From Homoserinibacter sp. GY 40078 (GTDB lineage Bacteria > Actinomycetota > Actinomycetes > Actinomycetales > Microbacteriaceae), in assembly GCF_008017545.1 (NCBI RefSeq), contig NZ_VRTZ01000001.1:310001-374000 (forward strand): a stretch of 64,000 nt of DNA, read 5' to 3'. A program made the translations under genes and the position numbers. The notes under the pieces were generated by a model. It was not told where the DNA came from. It did not search any database and saw nothing but the letters and a program-made list of their open reading frames with translations. This document shows, in pieces, positions 9,712-18,259 of the stretch. Numbering within the stretch: position 1 is the stretch's first letter; every line of letters begins with the position of its first letter.

Positions 9712-9717
9712 CGCGCC

Positions 9718-9942
9718 TCAGGTGGCGCCGTGTTGCCGCGACGTCCGGTCGTTCGACACCAGCCACGCGACCGCGCCCAGCACCGGCAGCAGGAGGATGA
9801 CGAGCGCCCAGAGCAGCACCCGCCGGGCGGGCAGCTGCCGAGTCCGACTGAGCGACACTATCGCGACACAGCTCACCACGAACGCGGCGATCGCCAGCAC
9901 CGTCATGACGACGTCCCCGGGTCCGGGAATCAGCGGATTCAT
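9718..9942 (-). CDS. Small PLDc_N-type membrane protein
   Basis: A 74-residue protein with two hydrophobic helices (about 8-30 and 38-60), separated by a short basic loop (SRTRQLPARR), and a hydrophilic tail. The second helix, LLWALVILLLPVLGAVAWLV, has the look of the phospholipase D N-terminal membrane domain found as a free-standing small protein in actinobacteria; there is no catalytic PLD part. The ATG at 9942 has a GGAG ribosome site about seven bases upstream, favouring it over the upstream start of the open frame. Function unknown. Confidence 0.7.
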   Translation of the reverse strand: MNPLIPGPGDVVMTVLAIAAFVVSCVAIVSLSRTRQLPARRVLLWALVILLLPVLGAVAWLVSNDRTSRQHGAT

Positions 9943-10011
9943 CACTTCTCCATCCCGGGAACGTTCGAGCAATCCCCGCCTCGGAGGACCTCCACCCGAC
10001 CCTAGCGCCCG

Positions 10012-10614
10012 TCAGCGAGCGCGCGACCCGATCACCGTCGCGAGGGCTTCGAGCTGCGCCGGGTCCTCCAGGGCGGAGCCGACGGCGACGACGCGCGCGC
10101 CCGCATCCAGGTAGTCGATCGCGTTGGAGGCGTCGATCCCGCCCGTCGCGACGAACCGCACCTGCGGGAACGGCCCGCGGATGTGGCGGAACCATTCGGT
10201 GCCGAGCCACGCCGCCGGGAAGGCCTTCAGCCAGGAGAGCCCCAGCGCCACGGCCAGTTGCACGTCGCTCGGGGTGGCGACGCCGGGCAGGATCGGCAGG
10301 CCTTCGGCGTGAGCGGCCTCGACCACGCGCGGATCGAGACCGGGAGACACGAGGTACTGCGCTCCGAGGCTCTTCGCGAGCTTCACCTGCTCGGGCGTGA
10401 TGATCGTGCCCGCGCCGACGCTCGTGCCGCGTTGGGCGCCGAGGCGGCACACCTCGGCGAGCGAGCGCTCGTCGTCGGAGGTCTGGAGCGGCACCTCGAC
10501 CGAGTCGATGCCGAGATCCCAGGCGGTGGAGGCGAGCGCCGCCGAGCGCTCGGGCCCCATACCGCGCAGAATCGCCATCACGGGCGAACGCTGAAAGAGC
10601 GTCTCGAAGTCCAT
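10012..10614 (-). CDS. eda: KDPG/KHG-type aldolase
   Basis: Class I aldolase of the 2-dehydro-3-deoxy-phosphogluconate/4-hydroxy-2-oxoglutarate family, 200 residues, the usual family length. Visible landmarks: MAILRG near the N-terminus, GAGTI, GVATPSD, the Schiff-base lysine in WLKAFPA, and ATGGID (phosphate-binding). The ATG at 10614 shares one base with the stop of the upstream sugar kinase, so the pair is co-translated. Together they would phosphorylate 2-keto-3-deoxygluconate and split KDPG to pyruvate and glyceraldehyde 3-phosphate. The dehydratase that makes KDG is not in the window. It may act on a related acid such as the galactonate analogue. Confidence 0.88.
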   Translation of the reverse strand: MDFETLFQRSPVMAILRGMGPERSAALASTAWDLGIDSVEVPLQTSDDERSLAEVCRLGAQRGTSVGAGTIITPEQVKLAKSLGAQYLVSPGLDPRVVEAAHAEGLPILPGVATPSDVQLAVALGLSWLKAFPAAWLGTEWFRHIRGPFPQVRFVATGGIDASNAIDYLDAGARVVAVGSALEDPAQLEALATVIGSRAR

Positions 10615-11531
10615 CAGTCGTTCCCCTCGTCGGGCAGGTCGCCCGTGGTCGTCAGTACGAGCGCGGCGCTCGCGTGCCCGGTACTCAGCCGGGCCTCCGC
10701 ATCCGCGCCGTCGAGGTGGGCCGCGAGGTACCCGCCGGCGAAGGCGTCTCCCGCTCCCACCGCCTCGAGCACGTCGATCCGGGCGCTCGGCACGAACACC
10801 GAACCGCCTGCCCCGAAGAGCGTGGCGCCCACATCGCCGTCCTTCACGACAAGCTCGGGGGGCTCCGGGAGCAGTCCGCGCACGTCGTCGGCGGTCGCCG
10901 TGCCCCACAGGGTCTCGGCTTCGTCGCGCCCGACGAACGCGATCGTCGCGCGGGCCGCGAGCTCGCGCAGCCGCGGTGCGGCGGTCGCCACGTCCCACAG
11001 TGCGGGCCGGTAGTTCACGTCGAGGCTCACCTCGACGCCCAGCTCGCCCGCGCGGTCGATCAGCCGATCAAGGAACGCGGATGCGCTCGGCGAGATCGCC
11101 GCCGTGATACCGCTCACGTGCAGCACGCGGATGCCGCCGAGGCTCACCCGGTCGGCATCGGCCGCGCCGAGGTGCGACGCGGCGGACCCGGCCCGGTAGT
11201 AGTGCACCCCGTGGCCCGGATCCTTCAGGTAGAGCCCCGTGGGGTGGTGCGGGTCGCGTTCCACGGACGACACGTCGACCCCGCGCGAGGCGAGCTGCGC
11301 GAGGACGCGATCGCCGAGCGGATCGGTGCCGAGCCGACTGAACCAGGCCGCGCGATGGCCGAGGCGGGCGACGTGGGCGGCCACGTTCGATTCGGCCCCG
11401 CCGACGTCGAGACGGAACGCAGCCGCATCCGCCAGACGATCACCCGTGAGGGGAGCGACCATCGCCATCGTCTCGCCGACCGCCAGCAACTCGGGCGCTG
11501 CCGACTCCGCCGCCACACCATCGCCGCTCAC
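10614..11531 (-). CDS. kdgK: PfkB-family sugar kinase, likely 2-keto-3-deoxygluconate kinase
   Basis: PfkB/ribokinase-fold kinase. Early glycine-rich segment VGGAESNVAAHVARLG and the C-terminal family signature with the catalytic Asp in VGAGDAFAGG are clear. Coupling to a KDPG-type aldolase (one-base overlap) makes 2-keto-3-deoxygluconate the best guess for the substrate, giving KDPG. The start is uncertain: GTG 11531 (305 residues), GTG 11561 (315) and a later GTG before AAESAAPELLAVGE are all possible, none with a strong ribosome site. It follows the marR gene in the same direction after a 44-base gap, so it may be read from that promoter or its own. Confidence 0.82.
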   Translation of the reverse strand: MSGDGVAAESAAPELLAVGETMAMVAPLTGDRLADAAAFRLDVGGAESNVAAHVARLGHRAAWFSRLGTDPLGDRVLAQLASRGVDVSSVERDPHHPTGLYLKDPGHGVHYYRAGSAASHLGAADADRVSLGGIRVLHVSGITAAISPSASAFLDRLIDRAGELGVEVSLDVNYRPALWDVATAAPRLRELAARATIAFVGRDEAETLWGTATADDVRGLLPEPPELVVKDGDVGATLFGAGGSVFVPSARIDVLEAVGAGDAFAGGYLAAHLDGADAEARLSTGHASAALVLTTTGDLPDEGND

Positions 11532-11575
11532 GCAGTCGAGTATGCCGGTCGCGGCGACCACGTCGCGCGGGCACG

Positions 11576-12037
11576 TCAGCTCGCCGGCGTCTCCCCCACC
11601 GCGAGCGCATGCAGCAGCCCCGCCAGACGCTCGATGGTCTCCACGGGCCAGTCGTCGAGCACCTCAGCGAGCCGACCGTTGTGCGGAATCCGGGCGCTCT
11701 CGAGTCGAGCCGCCCCCTCGTCAGTGATCTCGATGAGCTTGATGCGTCCGTCGTTCGGGTCGGGCGTGCGGATCACGAGGCCGAGGTCTTCGAGTTCCGA
11801 CACCGTGCGGCTCACCTGACCCTTGTCGGAGATGAGGCGCTCCGCGAGCCCTGACACGGTGACCGAGCCGTGCCGATGGATCGTCGCGAGCACCCGGAAG
11901 GTGCCGGGCAGCATCCCGGGGCTCACGCGCTCGGCGGCCTGGGCGTACGCCCGACGGAACTCGGTCATCAGCTCGCCGAACGCACCCTCGAGGTTCCGCA
12001 TCGCGGCTTCGCGGGATCCTGCTGTCTCGTCGGTCAT
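11576..12037 (-). CDS. MarR-family transcriptional regulator
   Basis: Winged-helix regulator of 153 residues. The recognition region reads VTVSGLAERLISDKGQVSRT, followed by a wing with RTPDPNDGRIKLIEIT, the charged beta hairpin typical of MarR. It lies 12 bases downstream of the MFS exporter gene and reads the same way, a standard regulator-exporter pair. Three TTGA-N6-TCAA palindromes upstream of the exporter are the obvious candidate operators. Likely a repressor released by a toxic small molecule; the ligand cannot be read from sequence. Confidence 0.9.
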   Translation of the reverse strand: MTDETAGSREAAMRNLEGAFGELMTEFRRAYAQAAERVSPGMLPGTFRVLATIHRHGSVTVSGLAERLISDKGQVSRTVSELEDLGLVIRTPDPNDGRIKLIEITDEGAARLESARIPHNGRLAEVLDDWPVETIERLAGLLHALAVGETPAS

Positions 12038-12049
12038 GGCGATCCGAAC

Positions 12050-13735
12050 CTAGCGGCTCTGCCCCGCATCGCCGTCGGCGCTCTTCGTACCCTCGACGAC
12101 ACGGATGCTGCCCGTCGCCGTGAGCACCTCCATGCCCTCGGGAACCGACACCGTCGCGAGGTCCGCCTCCGAGGCACTGATCCGCTCGGAGGTGGTCATG
12201 CGGGTGAGGGGCTTGTTGGGCAGGAACACGATCGCGATGAGACTCAGCACTGCGAACGGCACCGCGAAGAGGAAGGAGTGCGAGATGCCGTTGGCGTAGA
12301 TGTCCTCGAAGACCACCCGCAGCGCCTCGGGCATCTCCGACACCTTCGGAAGCGCTCCGGACTGCAGCTGCGCGGCCCACGTCGGGGCGTCGGCGCCGAG
12401 GCTCTGGAGCGCCGCCGTGATGTCGTCGGTGCGCTCGGTCACAAGATCCGTCACGCGCGCAGCGAGCGCCGCCCCCATCACCGAGACACCGATGGTGCCG
12501 CCGAGGCTGCGGAAGAAGGTGACTCCGGAGCTCGCGACACCGATGCGGCTCGGGTCGGTGGAGTTCTGCACGACGAGCACGAGGTTCTGCATGGTCAGAC
12601 CGACGCCGGCACCCAATAGCACCATGTACAGCGAGACCAGCGAGAAGTCGGTGTCGTAGTGGATCGTCGACAACAGGTACGAGCCCGCGATCAACAGGGC
12701 GCCGCCCAGCACGACGAACGGCTTCCATCGTCCGGTGCGGGTGATGAGCGCACCACCACCGACGGAGGCGATGAGGAGCCCCGCGATCATGGGGATCGTC
12801 ATGATGCCGGCCTCGGTGGGCGTGGCACCGCGTGCGAGCTGCATGTACTGGCTGAGGAACACGGATGCCCCGAACATCGCGATGCCGGTCGCGATCGATG
12901 CGATCACGGCGAGCGTGAAGGTGCGGTCACGGAACAGCGACAGCGGGATGAGCGGCTCGCGCGTGCGCAGCTCGACGACGATGAACGCCACCGTGGCGAC
13001 GACCGCGCCGCCCACCATGAGCAGGGTCGTGATGCTCCACCAGTCGAAGGAGCTGCCCGCGAGGGTCACCCAGATCAGCAGCAGCGAGACGGCGGTGGAG
13101 AGCAGCACGATGCCGAGATAGTCGATCGTCGCGGTGCCCTTCGGGCGCGCGGGGAGGTGCAGGGTGCGCTGCACGAGGACGAGCGCGGCGATCGCGAAGG
13201 GGAGCGCGACGTAGAAGTTCCAGCGCCATCCCCAGGCGTCGGTGATGACGCCGCCGAGCAGCGGACCGCCGACGGTGGCGACCGCCATGACGGCACCGAA
13301 GAGACCCATGTAGCGACCGCGTTCACGCGGGCTGATGATGTCGGCCATGATGACCTGGCTGAGTGCGGCCAGGCCGCCGGCGCCGAGTCCCTGCACCGCG
13401 CGGAAGGCGATGAGCGTGTCGGTGTTCTGCGAGAACCCCGCGGCGGCTGTCGCGAGCACGAAGATCGCGACGGCGATCTGGAACAGCAGCTTGCGGTTCA
13501 TGAGGTCGGCGAGCTTGCCCCAGACGGGCGTCGAGATCGCCGTGGTGAGGAGCGTGGCCGTGACCACCCAGGTGAAGGCGGTCTGGTCGCCGTCGAGGTC
13601 GTGGATGATCGTCGGCAGCGAGGTCGAGACGACCGTGCTGGCGAGCATCGAGACGAACATGCCGAGCAAAAGCCCGGAGAGGGACTCGAGCACACGGCGA
13701 CGGCTCATTGCGGGCGCGGGGGCGGATGCGGACAT
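12050..13735 (-). CDS. MFS drug exporter, DHA2 (14-TM) family
   Basis: Multidrug-type proton antiporter of about 561 residues with roughly 14 membrane helices, matching the EmrB/QacA branch. Motif A appears as GKLADLMNRKLLF after TM2, and the antiporter motif C region reads GGPLLGGVITDAWGWRWNF. The C-terminal 50 residues are soluble. I prefer ATG 13735; GTG 13798 is in frame, but it sits inside the operator cluster and leaves no room for a promoter. Encoded just before the marR gene and probably repressed by its product. Substrate unknown. Confidence 0.9.
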   Translation of the reverse strand: MSASAPAPAMSRRRVLESLSGLLLGMFVSMLASTVVSTSLPTIIHDLDGDQTAFTWVVTATLLTTAISTPVWGKLADLMNRKLLFQIAVAIFVLATAAAGFSQNTDTLIAFRAVQGLGAGGLAALSQVIMADIISPRERGRYMGLFGAVMAVATVGGPLLGGVITDAWGWRWNFYVALPFAIAALVLVQRTLHLPARPKGTATIDYLGIVLLSTAVSLLLIWVTLAGSSFDWWSITTLLMVGGAVVATVAFIVVELRTREPLIPLSLFRDRTFTLAVIASIATGIAMFGASVFLSQYMQLARGATPTEAGIMTIPMIAGLLIASVGGGALITRTGRWKPFVVLGGALLIAGSYLLSTIHYDTDFSLVSLYMVLLGAGVGLTMQNLVLVVQNSTDPSRIGVASSGVTFFRSLGGTIGVSVMGAALAARVTDLVTERTDDITAALQSLGADAPTWAAQLQSGALPKVSEMPEALRVVFEDIYANGISHSFLFAVPFAVLSLIAIVFLPNKPLTRMTTSERISASEADLATVSVPEGMEVLTATGSIRVVEGTKSADGDAGQSR

Positions 13736-13789
13736 ACGGATGACGTTCTTTCTGGAGCGTGCGGCGCGGTGCGGCGTCCGCGCAGATGA

Positions 13790-13848
13790 TTGACTCACGT
13801 CAATGGTTGATAGATGTCAACCATATGCCGGTCGTTGACGAATGTCAA
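13790..13848. promoter_or_regulatory. Three TTGA-N6-TCAA palindromes, candidate MarR operators
   Basis: Copies at 13790-13803, 13807-13820 and 13835-13848; the middle one extends to 8-bp arms (ATGGTTGA/TCAACCAT). They lie upstream of the exporter-marR pair; the right copy includes the TGA stop of the glycerate kinase gene. Binding by the MarR protein encoded downstream is inferred from position. Confidence 0.72.
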
Positions 13849-14969
13849 CTATCGGCCGCGAGCGACCGTCCTGCTTCCCGCAGCCAGCGCAGCGGGTCGC
13901 CCATCGCGGCTTCCGGACTCCCCGCGAGCTCGGCGAGCGACACGGCCCGAACGAACCCTGAGGCATCGGCGCCGCCCGCGATCCGCCCCGCGACGAGGAT
14001 CGCCCGGGCGCCCGCAGCGTGCGCGGCGGTCGCCACGAGCGACGGCACCTTGCCCGACGCGGTCTGCGCGTCGAAGGAACCCTCGCCGGTGATCACCGCA
14101 TCCGCGTCGGCGAGCGCCCCGACGAGCCCCACAAGATCGGCGACCGCGTCGGCCCCCGGGACGAGCCGCGCACCCCACGCGAGGAGCGCGAAGCCCACAC
14201 CCCCGGCTGCGCCCGCTCCAGGAGTCTCGGGGTCGGCAGGCAACAGACCCGCATAGGCGGCGAGCGCCGCATCGACCTCCGCGATCTCGTCGGGGCCGAG
14301 GCCCTTCTGAGGGCCGTAGACCGCGGCGGCTCCGGTGGCGCCGACGAGCGGATTGCGCACATCCGTGAGCACTGTCACGCCCCCGCGCGGCACCGGGCGG
14401 AGCCCCTCGAGCCGCACCTCGCGGATGTCGGCGAGGCCCCGCGCGCCATCCGCGACGGGAGCGCCGGATGCGCCGGCGATGACGGCCCCGAGCTCGGCGA
14501 GCATCCCCGCACCCCCATCGGTCGACGCGCTCGACCCGATGCCGAGTACGAGCGCGTCCACACCGTGATCGAGCGCCGCCGCGATCGTCGCCCCGAATCC
14601 GCGCGTGTGGGCATCCCACGGCAGCCGCCGGTCGCCGAGCAGTTCGATGCCCGACGTCGACGCGAGCTCGACCACACCAGTGCCTCCCGGTGCGCCGCCG
14701 CTCGGGGGCAGCAGCAGCCAGGACGCCTCGACGACCGCACCGTCGGGTCCCGTCACCTGCACCGGCATCCGCGTCGATCCGGGCACGGCCGCCGCGAACG
14801 CCGCCACCGTCCCCTCGCCGCCGTCGGCCATCGGGCGCAGCACGATCTCGTCGCCGGGGCGCCTCTCGCGCCAGCCGGCGGCGAGGGCCTCGGCCGCGTC
14901 GGCTGCGGTGGCGGTGCCCTTGAATCCGTCGGGGGCGATCACGATGCGCGCAACGGAGCGGTCGGGCAT
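13845..14969 (-). CDS. Glycerate kinase (GarK/GlxK family)
   Basis: Phosphorylates glycerate, feeding it into glycolysis; 374 residues, normal for the family. The N-terminus reads IVIAPDGFKGTATAADAAEA, the hallmark start of class II glycerate kinases, followed by MADGGEGT, and later GIGSSASTDGGAG and ITGEGSFDAQTASGK. The ATG at 14969 was chosen because family alignment begins there; the open frame extends over the divergent hipBA promoter region. The last bases overlap a candidate MarR operator. Whether it makes 2- or 3-phosphoglycerate cannot be judged from sequence alone; most of this family produce 2-phosphoglycerate. Confidence 0.92.
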   Translation of the reverse strand: MPDRSVARIVIAPDGFKGTATAADAAEALAAGWRERRPGDEIVLRPMADGGEGTVAAFAAAVPGSTRMPVQVTGPDGAVVEASWLLLPPSGGAPGGTGVVELASTSGIELLGDRRLPWDAHTRGFGATIAAALDHGVDALVLGIGSSASTDGGAGMLAELGAVIAGASGAPVADGARGLADIREVRLEGLRPVPRGGVTVLTDVRNPLVGATGAAAVYGPQKGLGPDEIAEVDAALAAYAGLLPADPETPGAGAAGGVGFALLAWGARLVPGADAVADLVGLVGALADADAVITGEGSFDAQTASGKVPSLVATAAHAAGARAILVAGRIAGGADASGFVRAVSLAELAGSPEAAMGDPLRWLREAGRSLAADS

Positions 14970-15036
14970 GCGCACGATGCTATCCGGCTGGAGAAGGGGA
15001 AAACAAAGCATCTGGTAAATTGAATAATAGAAAGTA

Positions 15037-15048
15037 TATAATGCACTG
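15037..15048 (+). promoter_or_regulatory. Consensus -10 (TATAAT) of the hipBA-like pair
   Basis: Perfect TATAAT at 15037-15042 in a short AT-rich island (about 15005-15045) that stands out in the GC-rich surroundings. A start point six bases on would fall at the GTG 15048, so the hipB-like message may be leaderless. No good -35 is visible. Confidence 0.6.
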
Positions 15049-15386
15049 TGCCCAAGAGAGAGATCGTGATGTCCCCGGTCGCACGCGATGCGCTCGTCGT
15101 GCTCGGCCAGCAGATCCGTGTCGCCCGCATCGAACGAAGCTGGACGGTCGGGGAGCTCGCCGACCGGGCACTGTCGTCCCCGCCGACCATCCGCGCGATC
15201 GAGACAGGTGCGCCGGGCACGTCGATCGGAACCGTGTTCCAGGTGGCATTCCTCGTAGGCGTCCCCCTCTTCAACACCGAGAGTCGCGCCGAACTCGCGC
15301 GACTGCGACGCGAAGGGGCCTCCACGTTGGCCCTCCTCCCCGAGCGCGTGCGGCACCGAGACGAGCAACTCGATGACCGTTTCTGA
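15048..15386 (+). CDS. HipB-like XRE-family antitoxin/regulator
   Basis: A 112-residue protein with one XRE helix-turn-helix: LGQQIRVARIERSWTVGELA followed by LSSPPTIRAIETG (roughly residues 19-53). It overlaps the HipA-like kinase gene by 14 bases, the standard antitoxin-toxin order. It should bind and neutralise the kinase and repress the pair from the AT-rich promoter directly upstream. GTG 15048 (leaderless behind TATAAT) and ATG 15069 (behind GAGAG) are both possible starts. The call rests on the fold pattern and the hipA neighbour. Confidence 0.85.
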   Translation: MPKREIVMSPVARDALVVLGQQIRVARIERSWTVGELADRALSSPPTIRAIETGAPGTSIGTVFQVAFLVGVPLFNTESRAELARLRREGASTLALLPERVRHRDEQLDDRF

Positions 15387-16617
15387 ACTGCGCCCAGGTG
15401 AGGTGTACGTCTGGACCTGGCTCCCCGGCGACACCAGCCCGGTCGTCGCCGGCATCGCACGCACCATGGACGATGGCCGCATCGCTTTCGCGTATGCCGA
15501 GAGCTACCGCGAGCGCTCCAACGCGATCAGCCTCTACGCGCCCGAGCTTCCGCTGGGTGCCGGAACCATCGAGCCGATCGACGGGCTGACGCTGCCGGGC
15601 GCACTCCGCGACGCGAGCCCCGACGCCTGGGGACGCAATGTGATCCACTACACCCACCGCATCTCGGACGGGGACATCGACGAACTGGGGTACCTGCTGC
15701 TCTCGGGCAGCAACCGGTTCGGCGCGCTCGACTTCCAGGCCAGCCCCCGCGAGTACGTGCCCCGCGCCGACACTGCTGCGCTCCCCGAACTCGTCGACGC
15801 CGCGTCGCGCCTCGCGGACGGGCTCCCTATCGACTCGGCTGCCGCCGCCGCGCTCGAACACGGCACGACGATCGGAGGCGCCCGCCCGAAGGTGCTCGCC
15901 CGGGATGACGATGGCTTCGAGTGGATCGTCAAGCTGTCGGCACAGAGCGACACCGTCTTCTCCGTGGTGCGCGCAGAAGCCGCGTGCATGCACCTGGCGG
16001 GGTCCGCGGGCATCCGCGTGCCGGAGATCCGCGTGGAGCGCATCGCGGGCCGCGACGCGCTCCTCGTGCGACGATTCGACCGCACGGGCGACGGCGGCCG
16101 ACGTCATGTCGTGTCGGGACTGACCATGGTCGAACTGGACGAGAACCTCGCACGCTACGCCACATATCCGGGCATCCTCGACCGCTTCCGCACGCTCGGC
16201 GGCAGCGGTTTCATCGACCCGGGACCCGAGGTGTTCGAGAGGATCGCCTTCAACATCGCGATCGGAAACAGCGACGATCACGCGCGCAACCACGCCGCCT
16301 TCTGGGACGGCGGCGCACTCGCCCTCACCCCCGCATACGACCTCGCGCCCGGCAACCGGAGCGGGGAGATGGCAACGCAGGCGATGGCATTCGACCACGA
16401 CGGCGTCGTCAAGGTGTCGCAGTTCGCCGCGCTCGTCGGGTGCGCCCGGGTCTACGGCCTGGAGGCACGCGATGCCCGCGCTCGTGTGGAGCGCATCGTC
16501 GATGCGATCCGGACAAGCTGGGATTCGGCAGTCGATTTCGCGGAGATGAGCCGGATCGACCGCGACCACCTCTGGGGGCGCCAGATCCTGAACCCCTTCG
16601 CGTTCTACGGGTTCTGA
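15373..16617 (+). CDS. HipA-like serine/threonine kinase toxin
   Basis: Type II toxin-kinase of the HipA family, 414 residues. In the E. coli system HipA phosphorylates glutamyl-tRNA synthetase and causes growth arrest; the target here is unknown. Seen: N-terminal HipA subdomain with WLPGDTSPVVAG and LPGALRDASPDAWGR; the ATP-loop segment TIGGARPK (about 166-173); the catalytic core IGNSDDHARNH (297-307) with the catalytic Asp; and AYDLAPG (321-327), the metal-binding DxD-like site. All key residues look intact, so it is probably active. The ATG lies 14 bases inside the upstream hipB-like gene. Confidence 0.9.
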   Translation: MTVSELRPGEVYVWTWLPGDTSPVVAGIARTMDDGRIAFAYAESYRERSNAISLYAPELPLGAGTIEPIDGLTLPGALRDASPDAWGRNVIHYTHRISDGDIDELGYLLLSGSNRFGALDFQASPREYVPRADTAALPELVDAASRLADGLPIDSAAAAALEHGTTIGGARPKVLARDDDGFEWIVKLSAQSDTVFSVVRAEAACMHLAGSAGIRVPEIRVERIAGRDALLVRRFDRTGDGGRRHVVSGLTMVELDENLARYATYPGILDRFRTLGGSGFIDPGPEVFERIAFNIAIGNSDDHARNHAAFWDGGALALTPAYDLAPGNRSGEMATQAMAFDHDGVVKVSQFAALVGCARVYGLEARDARARVERIVDAIRTSWDSAVDFAEMSRIDRDHLWGRQILNPFAFYGF

Positions 16618-16632
16618 GTCGGGCGCAGCGGC

Positions 16633-18156
16633 TCAAACCCCGTCGCCGAGTCGTCCGCTCAGCCGGGTGTGGAACTCGGTGGTCGCCTCGTTCATCCCCT
16701 CGAGCACGACCCGTGTGCCGTGCTTCTCGTACTTGGTGACGATCGCGTCGAGGGCGGCGACGGTCGAGGCGTCCCAGATGTGCGAGCGCGACATGTCGAT
16801 CACCACCCGCTCCGGGTCGCCCGCGTAGTCGAACTGCGTGGTGAGGTCGTTGCTCGATGCGAAGAAGAGCTCGCCGTCGACCCGGTAGTGCGCGGTCGGC
16901 ACCTGGTCGTCGGGGGCATCCTCGCGGGTCACCGTGGCGAAGTGGGCGACACGTCGGGCGAACAGCACCATCGCCACGATCACACCCACGATCACGCCGA
17001 TCGCGAGGTTGTGGGTGGCGACCACGACGGCGACGGTGGCGACCATCACGATCGTCTCGCTCTTCGGCATCCGGCGGAGCGTCGACGGGCGGATGCTGTG
17101 CCAGTCGAATGTCGCCACCGACACCATGACCATGACCGCCACGAGTGCCGCCATCGGGATGATCGCGACCACGTCGCCGAGCACCACCACGAGGATGAGC
17201 AGGAACACCCCCGCGAGGAACGTCGAGATGCGCGTGCGGGCGCCGGAAGCCTTCACGTTGATCATCGTCTGGCCGATCATGGCGCATCCGCCCATGCCGC
17301 CGAACAGACCCGAGAGCACGTTGGCGACGCCCTGCCCCCACGCTTCGCGCGACTTGCGCGAGCGGGTGTCGGTGATGTCGTCGACGAGCTTCGCGGTCAT
17401 GAGCGACTCGAGGAGCCCCACGACCGCCATCGCGAGCGCGAACGGCCCGATGATCGTCAGCGTCTCCCAGGTGATCGGCACGTTCGGGATGAACAGCTCG
17501 GGCAGGCTCCGAGGCAGCTCACCCTGGTCGCCGACCGTCGGCACGCTGACCGAGAACACGACGACCGCGCCGGTGAGCAGCACGATCGCCACGAGCGGCG
17601 CGGGGATCGCCTTCGTGATCCGCGGCATCAGCACCAGGATGACGATGCCGACGGCCACGAGCGGGTACACGAGCCACGGCACCCCGATGAGGTGCGGCAG
17701 CTGCGCCGAGAAGATCAGGATCGCGAGCGAGTTCACGAAGCCGACCATGACGCTGCGCGGGATGAACCGCATGAGGCGGGCGACGCCCAGCACCCCGAGC
17801 AGCACCTGGATGAGACCCGCGAGGATCACCGTCGCGATCAGGTAGTCGAGGCCGTACTCGCGGGCGATCGGTGCGACGACGAGCGCGATCGCCCCGGTCG
17901 CCGCGCTGATCATCGCGGGCCGGCCGCCGACGAACGCGATGGCGACCGCCATCACGAACGACGAGAACAGGCCGACGCGCGGGTCGACCCCGGCGATGAT
18001 CGAGAACGAGATCGCCTCCGGGATGAGCGCGAGCGCCACCACGAGGCCGGCGAGCACCTCGCGGGTGAGCAGGCGCGGCGAGCGCAGAGCGGTGAGCACC
18101 GACGGGTCGGCGCGGTAGCCGTCGTCGCGCGGGCGTGCGGGTGTGGTGACCGCCAC
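16633..18156 (-). CDS. SulP-family anion transporter with STAS domain
   Basis: Integral membrane transporter of 507 residues, likely for sulfate, bicarbonate or another small anion. The first helices carry the SulP pattern (IPEAISFSIIAGVDPRVGLF), then about 10-12 further hydrophobic segments to residue 400. A cytoplasmic STAS domain follows (VVIDMSRSHIWDASTVAALD, about 438-457). The GTG at 18156 follows a strong GAGGAGG ribosome site; upstream residues of the open frame are low-complexity and overlap the arsR region. It converges on the hipA gene with only a 15-base gap. The substrate cannot be fixed from sequence. Confidence 0.92.
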   Translation of the reverse strand: MAVTTPARPRDDGYRADPSVLTALRSPRLLTREVLAGLVVALALIPEAISFSIIAGVDPRVGLFSSFVMAVAIAFVGGRPAMISAATGAIALVVAPIAREYGLDYLIATVILAGLIQVLLGVLGVARLMRFIPRSVMVGFVNSLAILIFSAQLPHLIGVPWLVYPLVAVGIVILVLMPRITKAIPAPLVAIVLLTGAVVVFSVSVPTVGDQGELPRSLPELFIPNVPITWETLTIIGPFALAMAVVGLLESLMTAKLVDDITDTRSRKSREAWGQGVANVLSGLFGGMGGCAMIGQTMINVKASGARTRISTFLAGVFLLILVVVLGDVVAIIPMAALVAVMVMVSVATFDWHSIRPSTLRRMPKSETIVMVATVAVVVATHNLAIGVIVGVIVAMVLFARRVAHFATVTREDAPDDQVPTAHYRVDGELFFASSNDLTTQFDYAGDPERVVIDMSRSHIWDASTVAALDAIVTKYEKHGTRVVLEGMNEATTEFHTRLSGRLGDGV

Positions 18157-18259
18157 GGGTCGCCTCCTCGGGAGTCGGGCCCTGGTGCGGACCGGAGGTG
18201 CGGATCCGGCGCGGCGGAGCGCCGGAGAGGCCTTCGGGGCGCTGCGGCCCCGCTCCACC

